DNA of 64,000 nucleotides from Pelomonas sp047654785 (GCF_047654785.1 NZ_JASGKQ010000002.1:434001-498000), one strand, 5' to 3'; shown: positions 28,166-35,708, counted from the first letter of the stretch. Translations and numbers: made by a program. Notes: generated by a model from the sequence alone, not told the origin.

Positions 28166-28579
28166 TTTTGCGTCGGAAATCGCCTTTTGTATGGATGCGA
28201 CAAATGCCTTGGCTCCGTAGCAGCGCAACTTGAGGGTGGAATTGGCAGTGGTTAGGTGAATAATGCGAGTGAAGAATCCGAATTGATCTTCAGCCTATAT
28301 GATGTCCGCAAGCGGAACACTAAGCGAATTGTCTCCGCTGTGGAACATTTTATTAAGCGAATTTGGTTTGAATGTCAGATCATTCTCTGTCAAAAATGCA
28401 GTGCCACCCACCCACAATCCACCGTAGGCTTTCTTGAACTGGTCCAAGACAAATCCGGTTGTTTTTTCTTGGAAGTCAATTCCTGTGACGTCAGCAAGCT
28501 TTCCTGCAAATGAGAAATTTGCCTCTGCATCTTGGATAAGAAAATTGCATAGCTTTTTTGCAATCAGACGGTTGTGCAT
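28160..28579 (-). pseudogene. Cassette gene for a GRAM/PH-like protein, broken by an in-frame TAG
   Basis: ATG at 28579 follows a strong ribosome binding site (AATGGAGGAACC) and lies just after an attC core site. The first 94 residues end at TAG (28295-28297). The same frame then continues for 44 codons to TAA at 28160, which overlaps the next attC as cassette genes often do. The joined product reads like a GRAM/PH-like domain across the stop: GTAFLTENDLTFKPN, VPLADII-stop-AEDQFGFFTRIIHLTT, LRCYGAKAFVASIQKAI. A nonsense mutation is the simplest explanation; stop readthrough cannot be excluded. Base composition is AT-rich compared with the chromosome. Confidence 0.7.
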
Positions 28580-28595
28580 GGTTCCTCCATTGAAA

Positions 28596-28653
28596 GCCTA
28601 ACGGCCAAGGTAAGCCGCCGCCGTAGGCGGTCGGCTTGAGCGCAGAGTTAGGC
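28596..28653 (-). other. Integron attC site (58 bp)
   Basis: On the minus strand it begins with GCCTAAC (28653 to 28647) and ends with GTTAGGC (28602 to 28596). The interior forms an imperfect hairpin (CAAGCCGACCGCC / GGCGGCGGCTTACC around TACGG). This fits the R''-L''-L'-R' architecture of attC. It separates the 62-residue-ORF cassette from the GRAM-like cassette. Confidence 0.85.
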
Positions 28654-28786
28654 GCGAGGCTGACTGAGCGCACAGCGCTGGGGCCAGCGCTGCCCGCAGC
28701 ACCCGAGCGCCCTGAACTACCAAAACCATAGCTGCCAGCGCTTGCTGGACGGGCGCTGGAGCCTGATTTAGCACTGAACTTTGCAT
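28598..28786 (-). CDS. Possible 62-residue cassette ORF
   Basis: The ATG at 28786 lies 16 nt after the GTTAGGT core of the upstream attC, as expected for a cassette gene. The product (MQSSVLNQAPAPVQQALAAM...) is Ala/Leu/Arg-rich and its reading frame runs through the whole downstream attC to stop at 28598. That, and the lack of a ribosome binding site, make a non-coding cassette equally likely. Confidence 0.3.
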   Translation of the reverse strand: MQSSVLNQAPAPVQQALAAMVLVVQGARVLRAALAPALCAQSASRLTLRSSRPPTAAAYLGR

Positions 28787-28801
28787 GGGCAAACCGCGTG
28801 C

Positions 28802-28928
28802 ACCTAACGTTTGAGCTGAGGGGCGGACGCCGGTGAGACGGCTTGGCCGCGAGGCGGATGATAGACAGCGAGAGCCTCGCGGCCAAGGCGGCTTGCCGGT
28901 GGCCGTCCCCTCCAGCGAAGGGTTAGGC
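28802..28928 (-). other. Integron attC site (127 bp, long stem)
   Basis: On the minus strand it starts with GCCTAAC (28928 to 28922), which contains the stop codon of the YcxB-like gene, and ends with GTTAGGT (28808 to 28802). The two arms are long imperfect inverted repeats centred near 28860 (GCCTCGCGGCCAAG on both arms). The size and arms match the large attC sites of environmental integrons in Burkholderiales. Confidence 0.88.
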
Positions 28929-29468
28929 CGCACTCGCTGCTTTGTATTGCTGTGCGTGGCGAAGGAAGGCGAAGAACTCCTCTTCTGAGGTACTTCCCAC
29001 TTTGGTGACAGGAATGGGAGCAGTTCGCGTGGCCAGCAGGACGGCGAACTCGGCATCAATGACGAAGACTGAGACTGCGGACCAGTGAAAGACAGCGGTC
29101 ATTGAGGTTGTAGTGACCGTCAGGTTGGAAGCCGTGGCCTCAAGGGTGAGAGGCTCCTCGGCGTGTGGTGCCAAACTGGCCAAGGCCTTGGCGTCCGCAA
29201 GGCGAAGGCGGCTGATCCCGACGACGAAGAAAGCGGGAACGATAAACAGAGCTAGTACAGACCAGCGGAGCACCGAACGGATGGCTTCATCTTGGTGGTT
29301 CGGAGCTACCAAGATGACGAACAATGGAACGGTATACAGCACATAAGCCAACAGCGCCAAAGGCTTGAGCGACGTTGGCATCGCACCCGCTCGGCGAAGC
29401 CTGTCGACGACAAACGCCGAAGCTCGTGAGTAGTCTGACTGCGTGAGACGAAGACTGATTTGTGCCAC
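28923..29468 (-). CDS. Cassette-encoded membrane protein with YcxB-like C-terminal domain
   Basis: A 181-residue protein. The GTG start at 29468 lies 7 nt after a GTTAGGC core site and the TAA stop overlaps the next attC, so this is a complete cassette. Two adjacent transmembrane helices (LALLAYVLYTVPLFVILVA and LRWSVLALFIVPAFFVVGI) precede a soluble domain of the YcxB/PH-like type (EEPLTLEATASNLTVTTTSMTAVFHWSAV, PVTKVGSTSEEEFFAFLRHA). No ribosome binding site is visible; leaderless-like initiation is common for the first cassette genes. Function unknown. Confidence 0.72.
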   Translation of the reverse strand: MAQISLRLTQSDYSRASAFVVDRLRRAGAMPTSLKPLALLAYVLYTVPLFVILVAPNHQDEAIRSVLRWSVLALFIVPAFFVVGISRLRLADAKALASLAPHAEEPLTLEATASNLTVTTTSMTAVFHWSAVSVFVIDAEFAVLLATRTAPIPVTKVGSTSEEEFFAFLRHAQQYKAASAA

Positions 29469-29475
29469 TTGTGCG

Positions 29476-29482
29476 GCCTAAC
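29476..29482 (-). other. Integron core site upstream of first cassette
   Basis: GTTAGGC on the minus strand directly before the YcxB-like cassette gene. It is the recombination point expected at an attI or at the R' end of a preceding attC. No R'' partner or attC arm is visible upstream, and no integrase gene is within the window, so this is either a degenerate attI or a remnant. Confidence 0.5.
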
Positions 29483-29500
29483 TAGGATTGGACGACGCCC

Positions 29501-29529
29501 ATGCTACGGTGTGCAGTCGGCTAAGACAA
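29501..29529 (-). promoter_or_regulatory. Candidate promoter for the cassette array
   Basis: On the minus strand TTGTCT (29529 to 29524), a 17-bp spacer and TAGCAT (29506 to 29501) form a moderate sigma-70 promoter about 20 bp upstream of the first core site, where an integron cassette promoter would lie. The match is four of six bases for each box. Confidence 0.35.
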
Positions 29530-29709
29530 GCCAGAGCATCCCCTCCCCCCTGAAATCGCCCCTCGCTACCGTTTAGGCAAACCTAAAAATCTGCGGATGC
29601 TCCACCATCCTTCCGCCTCTGGAGATTTTCCCAAGCCGCCGGATCGAGCACGCAGCCTTTCCGCACTCGGCGGCATTACAGCCTCGATACCAGGTGCCCC
29701 CGGGCATCG

Positions 29710-31251
29710 TTAACCCTTCAACCCCAAGCGCCGCGCCAGCTTGTGCAGGTTGCTCGGGTCCACGTCCAGCGCCCGCGCGGCCTGGGCCCAGCGGCCGTGG
29801 TGGCGCTGCAGCGCGTCGGCGATGGCCTGGCGCTGGCAGGTGTCCACGGCGTCGCGCAGCGTGGCGGCGGCCGCGTCCGGCGGCGGCAGCGCTGCGGCCG
29901 CGGGCGGCGGCGCGGGGCTGTGCGGCGCGTCCAGGTCGAGCAGGCCGGGTGCCAGCGTGACGATGTCGTTGCGCCCCGCGCCGCCGCTCAGGGCCTTGAG
30001 CGCGGCGCGGCTGATGACGTGCTCCAGCTCTCGCACGTTGCCGGGCCAGCGGTAGCGGCACAGCGCGGCCTGGGCCTCGGCCGACAGGCGCAGGCTGCGC
30101 AGGCCCAGCCGGGCGCGGTTGAGCTCCAGGAAGCGGCCGGCCAGCAGCAGCACGTCGCCGCCGCGCTCGCGCAGCGGCGGGATGGGCAGCGGGTAGACGG
30201 ACAGCCGGTGGTACAGGTCGGCGCGGAAGCTGCCTTCGGCGACCCGCTCGTGCAGGTGGCGGTTGGTGGCGGCGATGACGCGCACGTCCACCTTGCGCGG
30301 GCGGTCGGCGCCCAGGCGCTGGATTTCGCCGTTCTGCAGCGTGCGCAGCAGCTTGGCCTGGATGGTCAGCGGCAGTTCGCCCACTTCGTCGAGGAGCAGC
30401 GTGCCGCCGTCGGCGGCCTCGAAGCGGCCGGGCCGGTCGCTGACCGCGCCGGAGAACGCGCCGCGCACGTGGCCGAACAGTTCGCTCTCGGCCAGCGTCT
30501 CGGGCAGGGCCGCGCAGTTGACGTGGACCAGCGGCTTGGCGGCGCGGCGCGACTGGCGGTGCAGGCGGTGCGCGAACAGTTCCTTGCCCACGCCGGTCTC
30601 GCCCAGCAGCAGCACGGGCAGGTCGGTGTCGGCCACCACCTGCAGTTCGTGCAGCAGGCGGGCCATGGCGTCGCTGCGGCCGACGATCTCGCCCTCGTCG
30701 CGCGCCGCGGCGGTGCCGGGCACGCCGCCGGCGGCCTGGCGCGCGGCGCGCAGCGCGCCCTCCAGCTGCGACACGCGCACGGCGGCCTCCACCAGCGGCT
30801 GCAGCTGGGCCAGCCCGCGCTGCGCGGCGTCGTCGAAGGTGCCGACGGTGAGCGCGTCCAGCGTCAGCGCGCCCCAGCGCCGGCCTTCGAGGTCCAGCGC
30901 CACGCCCATGCAGTCGTGTACGTGCAGCGGCTCGCCGGGGTGTTCGATGACCAGGCCGTCGTAGGGGTCGGGCAGGCCGCTGTCGTGGTGGAAGCAGGTG
31001 ACCTCGCGCCGCTGCAGGATGGCGGCCAGGCGCGGGTGCTCCTTGATGGCGAAGCGGCGGCCCAGCGCGTCGCTGACCAGGCCGTCCACGGCCACGGGGC
31101 GCAGCAGCTCGCCGTCCTCGTCCAGCCGCAGCAGCGCCACGGCGCCGCAGCGGAAGTGCAAGCGCAGCGTCTCCACCAGCCGCTGCTGGCGCACGGCCAG
31201 CGGCAGGTCGGCGGCCAGGTCGGCCAGCAGCAGGGCGACGACGGCATTCAT
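29710..31251 (-). CDS. norR: NO-responsive sigma-54 transcriptional activator NorR
   Basis: A 513-residue bacterial enhancer-binding protein. Start at 31251 (MNAVVALLLADLAADLP); a longer frame would run into the operator sites. The N-terminal GAF domain (to about residue 170) keeps the likely non-haem iron ligands, equivalent to Asp99/Cys113/Asp131 of E. coli NorR, as Asp98, Cys114 and Asp132. The AAA+ domain has Walker A GETGVGKE (217-224), Walker B GTLLLDEVGE (283-292) and a sigma-54 contact loop reading GAFSGA (264-269) instead of the usual GAFTGA. The C-terminal HTH (WAQAARALDVDPSNLHKLARRLGLK) is of NorR type. It is divergent from nirK, with three NorR boxes between. Confidence 0.93.
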   Translation of the reverse strand: MNAVVALLLADLAADLPLAVRQQRLVETLRLHFRCGAVALLRLDEDGELLRPVAVDGLVSDALGRRFAIKEHPRLAAILQRREVTCFHHDSGLPDPYDGLVIEHPGEPLHVHDCMGVALDLEGRRWGALTLDALTVGTFDDAAQRGLAQLQPLVEAAVRVSQLEGALRAARQAAGGVPGTAAARDEGEIVGRSDAMARLLHELQVVADTDLPVLLLGETGVGKELFAHRLHRQSRRAAKPLVHVNCAALPETLAESELFGHVRGAFSGAVSDRPGRFEAADGGTLLLDEVGELPLTIQAKLLRTLQNGEIQRLGADRPRKVDVRVIAATNRHLHERVAEGSFRADLYHRLSVYPLPIPPLRERGGDVLLLAGRFLELNRARLGLRSLRLSAEAQAALCRYRWPGNVRELEHVISRAALKALSGGAGRNDIVTLAPGLLDLDAPHSPAPPPAAAALPPPDAAAATLRDAVDTCQRQAIADALQRHHGRWAQAARALDVDPSNLHKLARRLGLKG

Positions 31252-31264
31252 GGTGACAAATACC
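31252..31264. promoter_or_regulatory. NorR-type enhancer site 1
   Basis: GGTGACAAATACC fits GGT-N7-ACC, the NorR-binding inverted repeat described for Ralstonia/Cupriavidus. It immediately abuts the norR start codon, so it may also allow autoregulation. Confidence 0.7.
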
Positions 31265-31271
31265 CTTTCAT

Positions 31272-31284
31272 GGTCATTGAAACC
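31272..31284. promoter_or_regulatory. NorR-type enhancer site 2
   Basis: GGTCATTGAAACC, a second GGT-N7-ACC repeat, 20 bp from site 1. Three tandem sites are the arrangement required by NorR hexamers. Confidence 0.75.
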
Positions 31285-31296
31285 ATTTTTCGTGGC

Positions 31297-31309
31297 GGTC
31301 ATTTTTACC
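31297..31309. promoter_or_regulatory. NorR-type enhancer site 3
   Basis: GGTCATTTTTACC, the third GGT-N7-ACC repeat, 25 bp from site 2 and 41 bp upstream of the sigma-54 promoter. Confidence 0.75.
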
Positions 31310-31349
31310 ATTCATCTTGCAAGTCATTGAATGGTTGGGGAATTTTTTC

Positions 31350-31364
31350 TGGCCCGGGCCTTGC
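31350..31364 (+). promoter_or_regulatory. Sigma-54 promoter of the nirK operon
   Basis: TGGCCCGGGCCTTGC keeps the -24 TGGC and -12 TTGC elements with the required 7-bp spacing. Transcription would start near 31375, before the nirK ribosome binding site. Together with the three NorR boxes it indicates NO-dependent activation of nirK and its followers. Confidence 0.8.
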
Positions 31365-31405
31365 GTTGCTGAGGATGCCAATCACGGCATTCAGAGGAGC
31401 CCTTC

Positions 31406-32845
31406 ATGACAACACCCCGCCTTCTCCCCCTCGTCCTGGCCCTGGGCCTGCTTGCGCTGGCCCCGGCGGCCTCCGCCCAGAAGCCCAGCGGCGGCGGCGC
31501 GCCGGCCGCAGCCGCGCAGGCGGCGGTCAAGCGCTTCGTGCTGCACACCAACATCGTCGACGGCAAGATGGTCTACGTGGACGACAAGGGCGCGGTCAAC
31601 CCGACGCTGAACGCCGCCGTGGGCGACACGGTGGAGATCCTGCTGGACAGCGGCGAGGGCGCCGAGCACGACCTGGTGATCCCCGAGCTGAGCGTGGCCT
31701 CGCCCAAGTTCAGCGCCGGCACGGGGCGCAAGAGCGTGCGCTTCAAGGTGGCCAAGCCAGGCGAGTTCACCTATTTCTGCTCGATCCCCGGCCACCGCCA
31801 GATCGGCATGGAGGGCAAGCTGCGCGTGAGCGGCAAGGCCGCCGTGGCGGCCAGCCCGGCGGGCGCGTCCACCGACGCGGCGCTGGCGCTGTACACCCCG
31901 GCGCCGGTCGCGCAGCGCGGTGCCGACCCGGCCGCCGTCAGTGTGGTGGCCGACCCGGCCAAGGTGCCGGCGGCCATCGGCCCGCGCGCGCCGCAGACGC
32001 AGAAGGTGCGCATGGAGACGGTGGAGCTGCCCGGCCAGCTGGACGACGGCACCAGCTTCACCTACTGGACCTTCGACCGCCAGGTGCCCGGCCCCATGCT
32101 GCGCGCCCGGGTGGGCGACACCATCGAGCTGACGCTGGCCAACGCCAAGGGCAGCAAGGCCATCCACTCCATCGACCTGCACGCGGTGACCGGCGGCCAC
32201 GGCGGCGGCGAGCACACGCAGGTGGCGCCCGGCACCGAGAAGACCATCACCTTCAAGGCGCTGAACCCGGGCCTGTTCGTGTACCACTGCGCCACGCCGC
32301 TGGTGCCGCAGCACATCGCGGCGGGCATGTACGGAATGATCCTGGTCGAACCCGAGCAGGGCCTGGCCAAGGTGGACCGCGAGTACTACGTGATGCAGGG
32401 CGACATGTACACGCACCGCCCCATCGGCGCCAAGGTGCACCAGGAGCCCGACCTGGACAAGATGGCCAACGAGCTGCCCGAGTACTACGTGTTCAACGGC
32501 GCCGTGGGCGCGCTGACCAAGACGCACAAGCTGCAGGCCAAGGTGGGCGAGACGGTGCGCATCTACTTCGGCGTGGGCGGGCCGAACAAGGTGGCGTCCT
32601 TCCACATCATTGGCGAGATCTTCGACAAGGTGTACAGCGAGGCGGCGCTCAACACCGTCAAGACCGACGTGCAGACCACGCTGGTGGCGCCCGGCGGCGC
32701 GACCATCGTCGAGCTGAAGGTGGAGCACCCCGGCAGCTACCTGCTGGTGGACCACGCGCTGTCGCGCACCGGCAAGGGCGCGGTGGGCGTGCTGGAGGTG
32801 ACGGGCGACGGCGTGCCGGGCGTCTACAAGGCCGGCAAGTCATGA
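31406..32845 (+). CDS. nirK: Copper-containing nitrite reductase with extra N-terminal cupredoxin domain
   Basis: A 479-residue periplasmic enzyme reducing nitrite to NO. Signal peptide (MTTPRLLPLVLALGLLALAPAASA). Residues about 40-142 form an additional blue-copper domain with ligands His88, Cys125, His130 and Met135. The catalytic part keeps the type 1 ligands His254, Cys295, His303 and Met308, type 2 ligands His259 and His294 with the third in VDHALSR, catalytic Asp257 (HSIDLHA) and the catalytic His in ASFHIIGE. The short ATPLVPQH loop is of the AniA-like class II. The fused N-terminal domain, known from a few NirKs such as the Hyphomicrobium enzyme, may act as a built-in electron donor. 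A GAGGAG ribosome binding site precedes the ATG; the stop overlaps the next gene by 4 bp. Confidence 0.95.
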   Translation: MTTPRLLPLVLALGLLALAPAASAQKPSGGGAPAAAAQAAVKRFVLHTNIVDGKMVYVDDKGAVNPTLNAAVGDTVEILLDSGEGAEHDLVIPELSVASPKFSAGTGRKSVRFKVAKPGEFTYFCSIPGHRQIGMEGKLRVSGKAAVAASPAGASTDAALALYTPAPVAQRGADPAAVSVVADPAKVPAAIGPRAPQTQKVRMETVELPGQLDDGTSFTYWTFDRQVPGPMLRARVGDTIELTLANAKGSKAIHSIDLHAVTGGHGGGEHTQVAPGTEKTITFKALNPGLFVYHCATPLVPQHIAAGMYGMILVEPEQGLAKVDREYYVMQGDMYTHRPIGAKVHQEPDLDKMANELPEYYVFNGAVGALTKTHKLQAKVGETVRIYFGVGGPNKVASFHIIGEIFDKVYSEAALNTVKTDVQTTLVAPGGATIVELKVEHPGSYLLVDHALSRTGKGAVGVLEVTGDGVPGVYKAGKS

Positions 32846-33381
32846 ACGCCGCGGTGCGGGTCATCATGGACATGCCGGAGCCGCCACGCCCGCGCCCGCG
32901 CGCCGGGGACTGGCGCACCGCCAGCGACGCCGAGCTGGTGGCGCACATCCTGGCCCGCTACCACGCGGCGCACCGCGCGCAGCTGCCCGAGCTGATCCGC
33001 CTGGCGCGGCGCGTGGAGCAGGTGCACGGCGACCGCGAGGACTGCCCGGCGGGCCTGGCCGACCACCTGGAGGCCATGGCGCAGGCGCTGGAGAGCCATA
33101 TGCGCAAGGAGGAGGCGGTGCTGTTCCCGCTGATCCTGCGCGGCCAGGGCGCGCTGGCGGCCATGCCCATGGCCGTGATGCGCGCCGAGCACGACGGCCA
33201 CGGCGCCGAGCTGCGCCGCCTGGAGGCGCTGGCCGGCGGCTTCATCACGCCGCCCGGCGCCTGCGCCAGCTGGCAGGCGCTCTGCCAGGGCCTGCGCGTC
33301 TTCCGCGACGACCTGGCGGCACACATCGAGATCGAAAACGACGTCCTGTTCGCGCGCTTCGCGCCCGCGCAGGCGCACTGA
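32842..33381 (+). CDS. Hemerythrin-domain protein, YtfE/DnrN-like iron-sulfur repair
   Basis: A 179-residue, mostly helical protein starting at ATG 32842 (4-bp overlap with nirK). His and Glu residues spaced for a di-iron centre are visible: ILARYHAAHR, LADHLEAM, LESHMRKEEAVLFP, MRAEHDGHGAELRRL and DLAAHIEIENDVLFARF. This is the C-terminal half of YtfE/ScdA proteins, which repair Fe-S clusters damaged by NO; the short ScdA N-terminal Cys domain is absent. Position between nirK and the NO reductase gene and under NorR control supports a nitrosative-stress role. Confidence 0.85.
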   Translation: MNAAVRVIMDMPEPPRPRPRAGDWRTASDAELVAHILARYHAAHRAQLPELIRLARRVEQVHGDREDCPAGLADHLEAMAQALESHMRKEEAVLFPLILRGQGALAAMPMAVMRAEHDGHGAELRRLEALAGGFITPPGACASWQALCQGLRVFRDDLAAHIEIENDVLFARFAPAQAH

Positions 33382-33392
33382 GGAGAGAGACC

Positions 33393-35672
33393 ATGGGTCC
33401 GTACAAGAAGCACTGGTACACGCTGATCGCGCTGTGCATCGTGATGTTCTCGCTGCTGGGCTATTTCGGCGCGGACATCTACCGCTCCGCCCCGCCCATC
33501 CCGGCGCAGGTGGCAACCGCCGAGGGCAAGGCGCTGTTCGACAAGGAGGACATCCTCGACGGCCAGACCGCCTGGCAGTCGGTGGGCGGCATGCAGCTGG
33601 GCTCCATCTGGGGCCACGGCGCGTATCAGGCCCCCGACTGGACGGCCGACTGGCTGCACCGAGAACTCACGGCCTGGCTGGACCTGGCCGCGAAGGCGCG
33701 CCACGGCCAGCCCTTCGCCGAGCTGCCCGCAAGCCAGCAGGGCGCATTGCGCGCCGAGCTGCAGGCCGAGTACCGCGGCAACCGCGTGGACGCGCAGGAC
33801 AGGCTCGTCGTCAGCGAACGCCGCGCCCAGGCCATCGCGCAGACGGCGGCGTACTACGACCAGCTTTTCTCCGACGCGCCCGCGCTGAAGAAGAGCCGCG
33901 AGAACTTCGCGATGAAGGAGAACACCCTGCCCAGCGCCGAGCGCCGCCGGCAGATGACGCACTTCTTCTTCTGGACCGCCTGGGCCGCCGGCACCGAACG
34001 CCCGGGCAGCAAGGTGACGTACACCAACAACTGGCCGCACGAGCCGCTGATCGGCAACGTGCCCAGCAGCGAGAACGTGGTCTGGTCCATCGCCAGCGTG
34101 GTGGTGCTGCTGGCGGGCGTGGGCTTCCTGGTCTGGGGCTGGTCCTTCCTGCGCTCGCACGATGCGCCCGATCTCGAAGCGCCCAAGCGCGACCCGCTCA
34201 CCACCTTCGCCCTCACGCCCTCGCAGCGCGCCTTGGGCAAGTATTTGTTCCTGGTCGTGGCGCTGTTCGTGTTCCAGGTGTTCATCGGCGGCTTCACCGC
34301 GCACTACACGCTGGAGGGCCAGCAGTTCTACGGCATCGACGTGTCGCAGTGGTTCCCGTACTCGCTCACGCGCACCTGGCACATCCAGAGCGCGCTGTTC
34401 TGGATCGCCACCGGCTTCCTCGCCGTGGGCCTGTTCCTCGCGCCGGTCATCAACGGCGGCAAGGATCCGAAGTTCCAGAAGCTCGGCGTGGACGTGCTCT
34501 TCTGGGCGCTGGTCTTCGTCTGCGTGGGCTCGTTCACGGGCAACTACCTCGCCATCGCGCAGGTGATGCCCGCCGAATGGAACTTCTGGCTGGGCCACCA
34601 GGGCTATGAGTTCATCGACCTGGGCCGCCTGTGGCAGATCCTCAAGTGGGTCGGCATCCTGCTGTGGCTGGTGCTGATGCTGCGTGGCGTGCTGCCCGCG
34701 CTGTTCGCACGCAACAAGGAAGACAAGAACCTGCTCGCGCTGCTCACCGCCTCCGTGGGCGCCATCGGCCTGTTCTACGGCGCCGGCCTGATGTACGGCG
34801 AGCGCACCAGCCTGTCGGTCATGGAGTACTGGCGCTGGTGGGTCGTCCACCTGTGGGTGGAAGGCTTCTTCGAGGTGTTCGCCACCACGGCGCTGGCCTT
34901 CGTGTTCAGCAGCATGGGACTCGTCTCGCGCCCCATGGCAACGTCCGCCAGCCTGGCCTCGGCCTCGCTGTTCCTGCTGGGCGGCATCCCCGGCACCTTC
35001 CACCACCTGTACTTCGCGGGCACGACCACGCCGGTCATGGCCGTGGGCGCGGCGTTCAGCGCGCTCGAAGTGGTGCCGCTGATCGTGCTGGGCCACGAGG
35101 CCTGGGAGCAGTGGCGCCTGAAGAACCGCGCGCCGTGGATGGCCAGCCTCAAGTGGCCGCTGATGTGCTTCATCGCCGTGGCCTTCTGGAACATGCTGGG
35201 CGCGGGCGTCTTCGGCTTCATGATCAACCCGCCGATCTCGCTGTACTACGTGCAGGGCCTGAACACCACGCCGGTCCACGCGCACGCCGCGCTGTTCGGG
35301 GTGTACGGCTTCCTGGCGCTGGGCTTCACGCTGCTGGTGCTGCGCTACATCCGGCCCGGGCTGGTGTTCAACGCACGGCTGATGACGGTCGGCTTCTGGG
35401 GCCTGAACGCCGGCCTGGTGCTGATGATCGCCACCAGCCTGCTGCCCATCGGCATCATCCAGTTCCACGCCAGCGTCAGCGAGGGCCTGTGGTGGGCGCG
35501 CAGCGAGGCGTTCATGCAGCAGCCCATCCTGGTGACGCTGCGCTGGGTGCGCACCTTCGGCGACGTGGTGTTCATCGTCGGCGCCGTGGCCCTGTCCTGG
35601 CAGGTGGTGCTGGGCGTGTTCGGCGCCCGTGCCCCTGCGGCACCCCGGAGCGCCGAGGCGCTGGCGGGCTGA
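33393..35672 (+). CDS. norZ: Quinol-dependent nitric oxide reductase (single-subunit qNOR)
   Basis: A 759-residue inner-membrane enzyme converting 2 NO to N2O with electrons from quinol. The N-terminal helix plus periplasmic domain (NorC-like part without a haem c CXXCH, typical of qNOR) includes GKALFDKEDILDGQTAWQSVGGMQLGSIWGHG. A 12-13-helix NorB core follows, with haem/Fe-B histidines in TRTWHIQSALFW, WVVHLWVEGFFEVFAT and GTFHHLYF. The ribosome binding site GAGGAGAG precedes the ATG. It is third in the NorR-controlled operon after nirK, so NO made by NirK is removed by this enzyme. No nitrous oxide reductase is in the window. Confidence 0.95.
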   Translation: MGPYKKHWYTLIALCIVMFSLLGYFGADIYRSAPPIPAQVATAEGKALFDKEDILDGQTAWQSVGGMQLGSIWGHGAYQAPDWTADWLHRELTAWLDLAAKARHGQPFAELPASQQGALRAELQAEYRGNRVDAQDRLVVSERRAQAIAQTAAYYDQLFSDAPALKKSRENFAMKENTLPSAERRRQMTHFFFWTAWAAGTERPGSKVTYTNNWPHEPLIGNVPSSENVVWSIASVVVLLAGVGFLVWGWSFLRSHDAPDLEAPKRDPLTTFALTPSQRALGKYLFLVVALFVFQVFIGGFTAHYTLEGQQFYGIDVSQWFPYSLTRTWHIQSALFWIATGFLAVGLFLAPVINGGKDPKFQKLGVDVLFWALVFVCVGSFTGNYLAIAQVMPAEWNFWLGHQGYEFIDLGRLWQILKWVGILLWLVLMLRGVLPALFARNKEDKNLLALLTASVGAIGLFYGAGLMYGERTSLSVMEYWRWWVVHLWVEGFFEVFATTALAFVFSSMGLVSRPMATSASLASASLFLLGGIPGTFHHLYFAGTTTPVMAVGAAFSALEVVPLIVLGHEAWEQWRLKNRAPWMASLKWPLMCFIAVAFWNMLGAGVFGFMINPPISLYYVQGLNTTPVHAHAALFGVYGFLALGFTLLVLRYIRPGLVFNARLMTVGFWGLNAGLVLMIATSLLPIGIIQFHASVSEGLWWARSEAFMQQPILVTLRWVRTFGDVVFIVGAVALSWQVVLGVFGARAPAAPRSAEALAG

Positions 35673-35679
35673 GGCCCGC

Positions 35680-35708
35680 GCGGCCTGGCGGCGAGGCCGC
35701 CGGGCCGC
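35680..35708. terminator. Strong hairpin between convergent norZ and peptide-transporter genes
   Basis: Stem GCGGCC-T-GGCGGC pairs with GCCGCC-G-GGCCGC around a GAG loop, 13 pairs including one wobble. It fills the 40-bp gap between two convergent genes and could stop transcription from both sides. There is no T-tract, so it is not a classical intrinsic terminator. Confidence 0.4.

Noticed and set aside
28256..28513. An 85-codon plus-strand ORF opposite the GRAM-like cassette gene
   Set aside because: No ribosome binding site, wrong orientation for the cassette array, and no domain; the minus strand has GGAGG, core site and attC in the right places.
29572..29587. TTTAGG-CAAA-CCTAAA palindrome considered as the norR terminator
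   Set aside because: On the minus strand the T-run precedes the stem instead of following it, and the stem has only six pairs; left unassigned.
29469..29709. Search for an integron integrase or attI next to the cassette array
   Set aside because: Only about 240 bp separate the array from norR, with no integrase-like reading frame on either strand.
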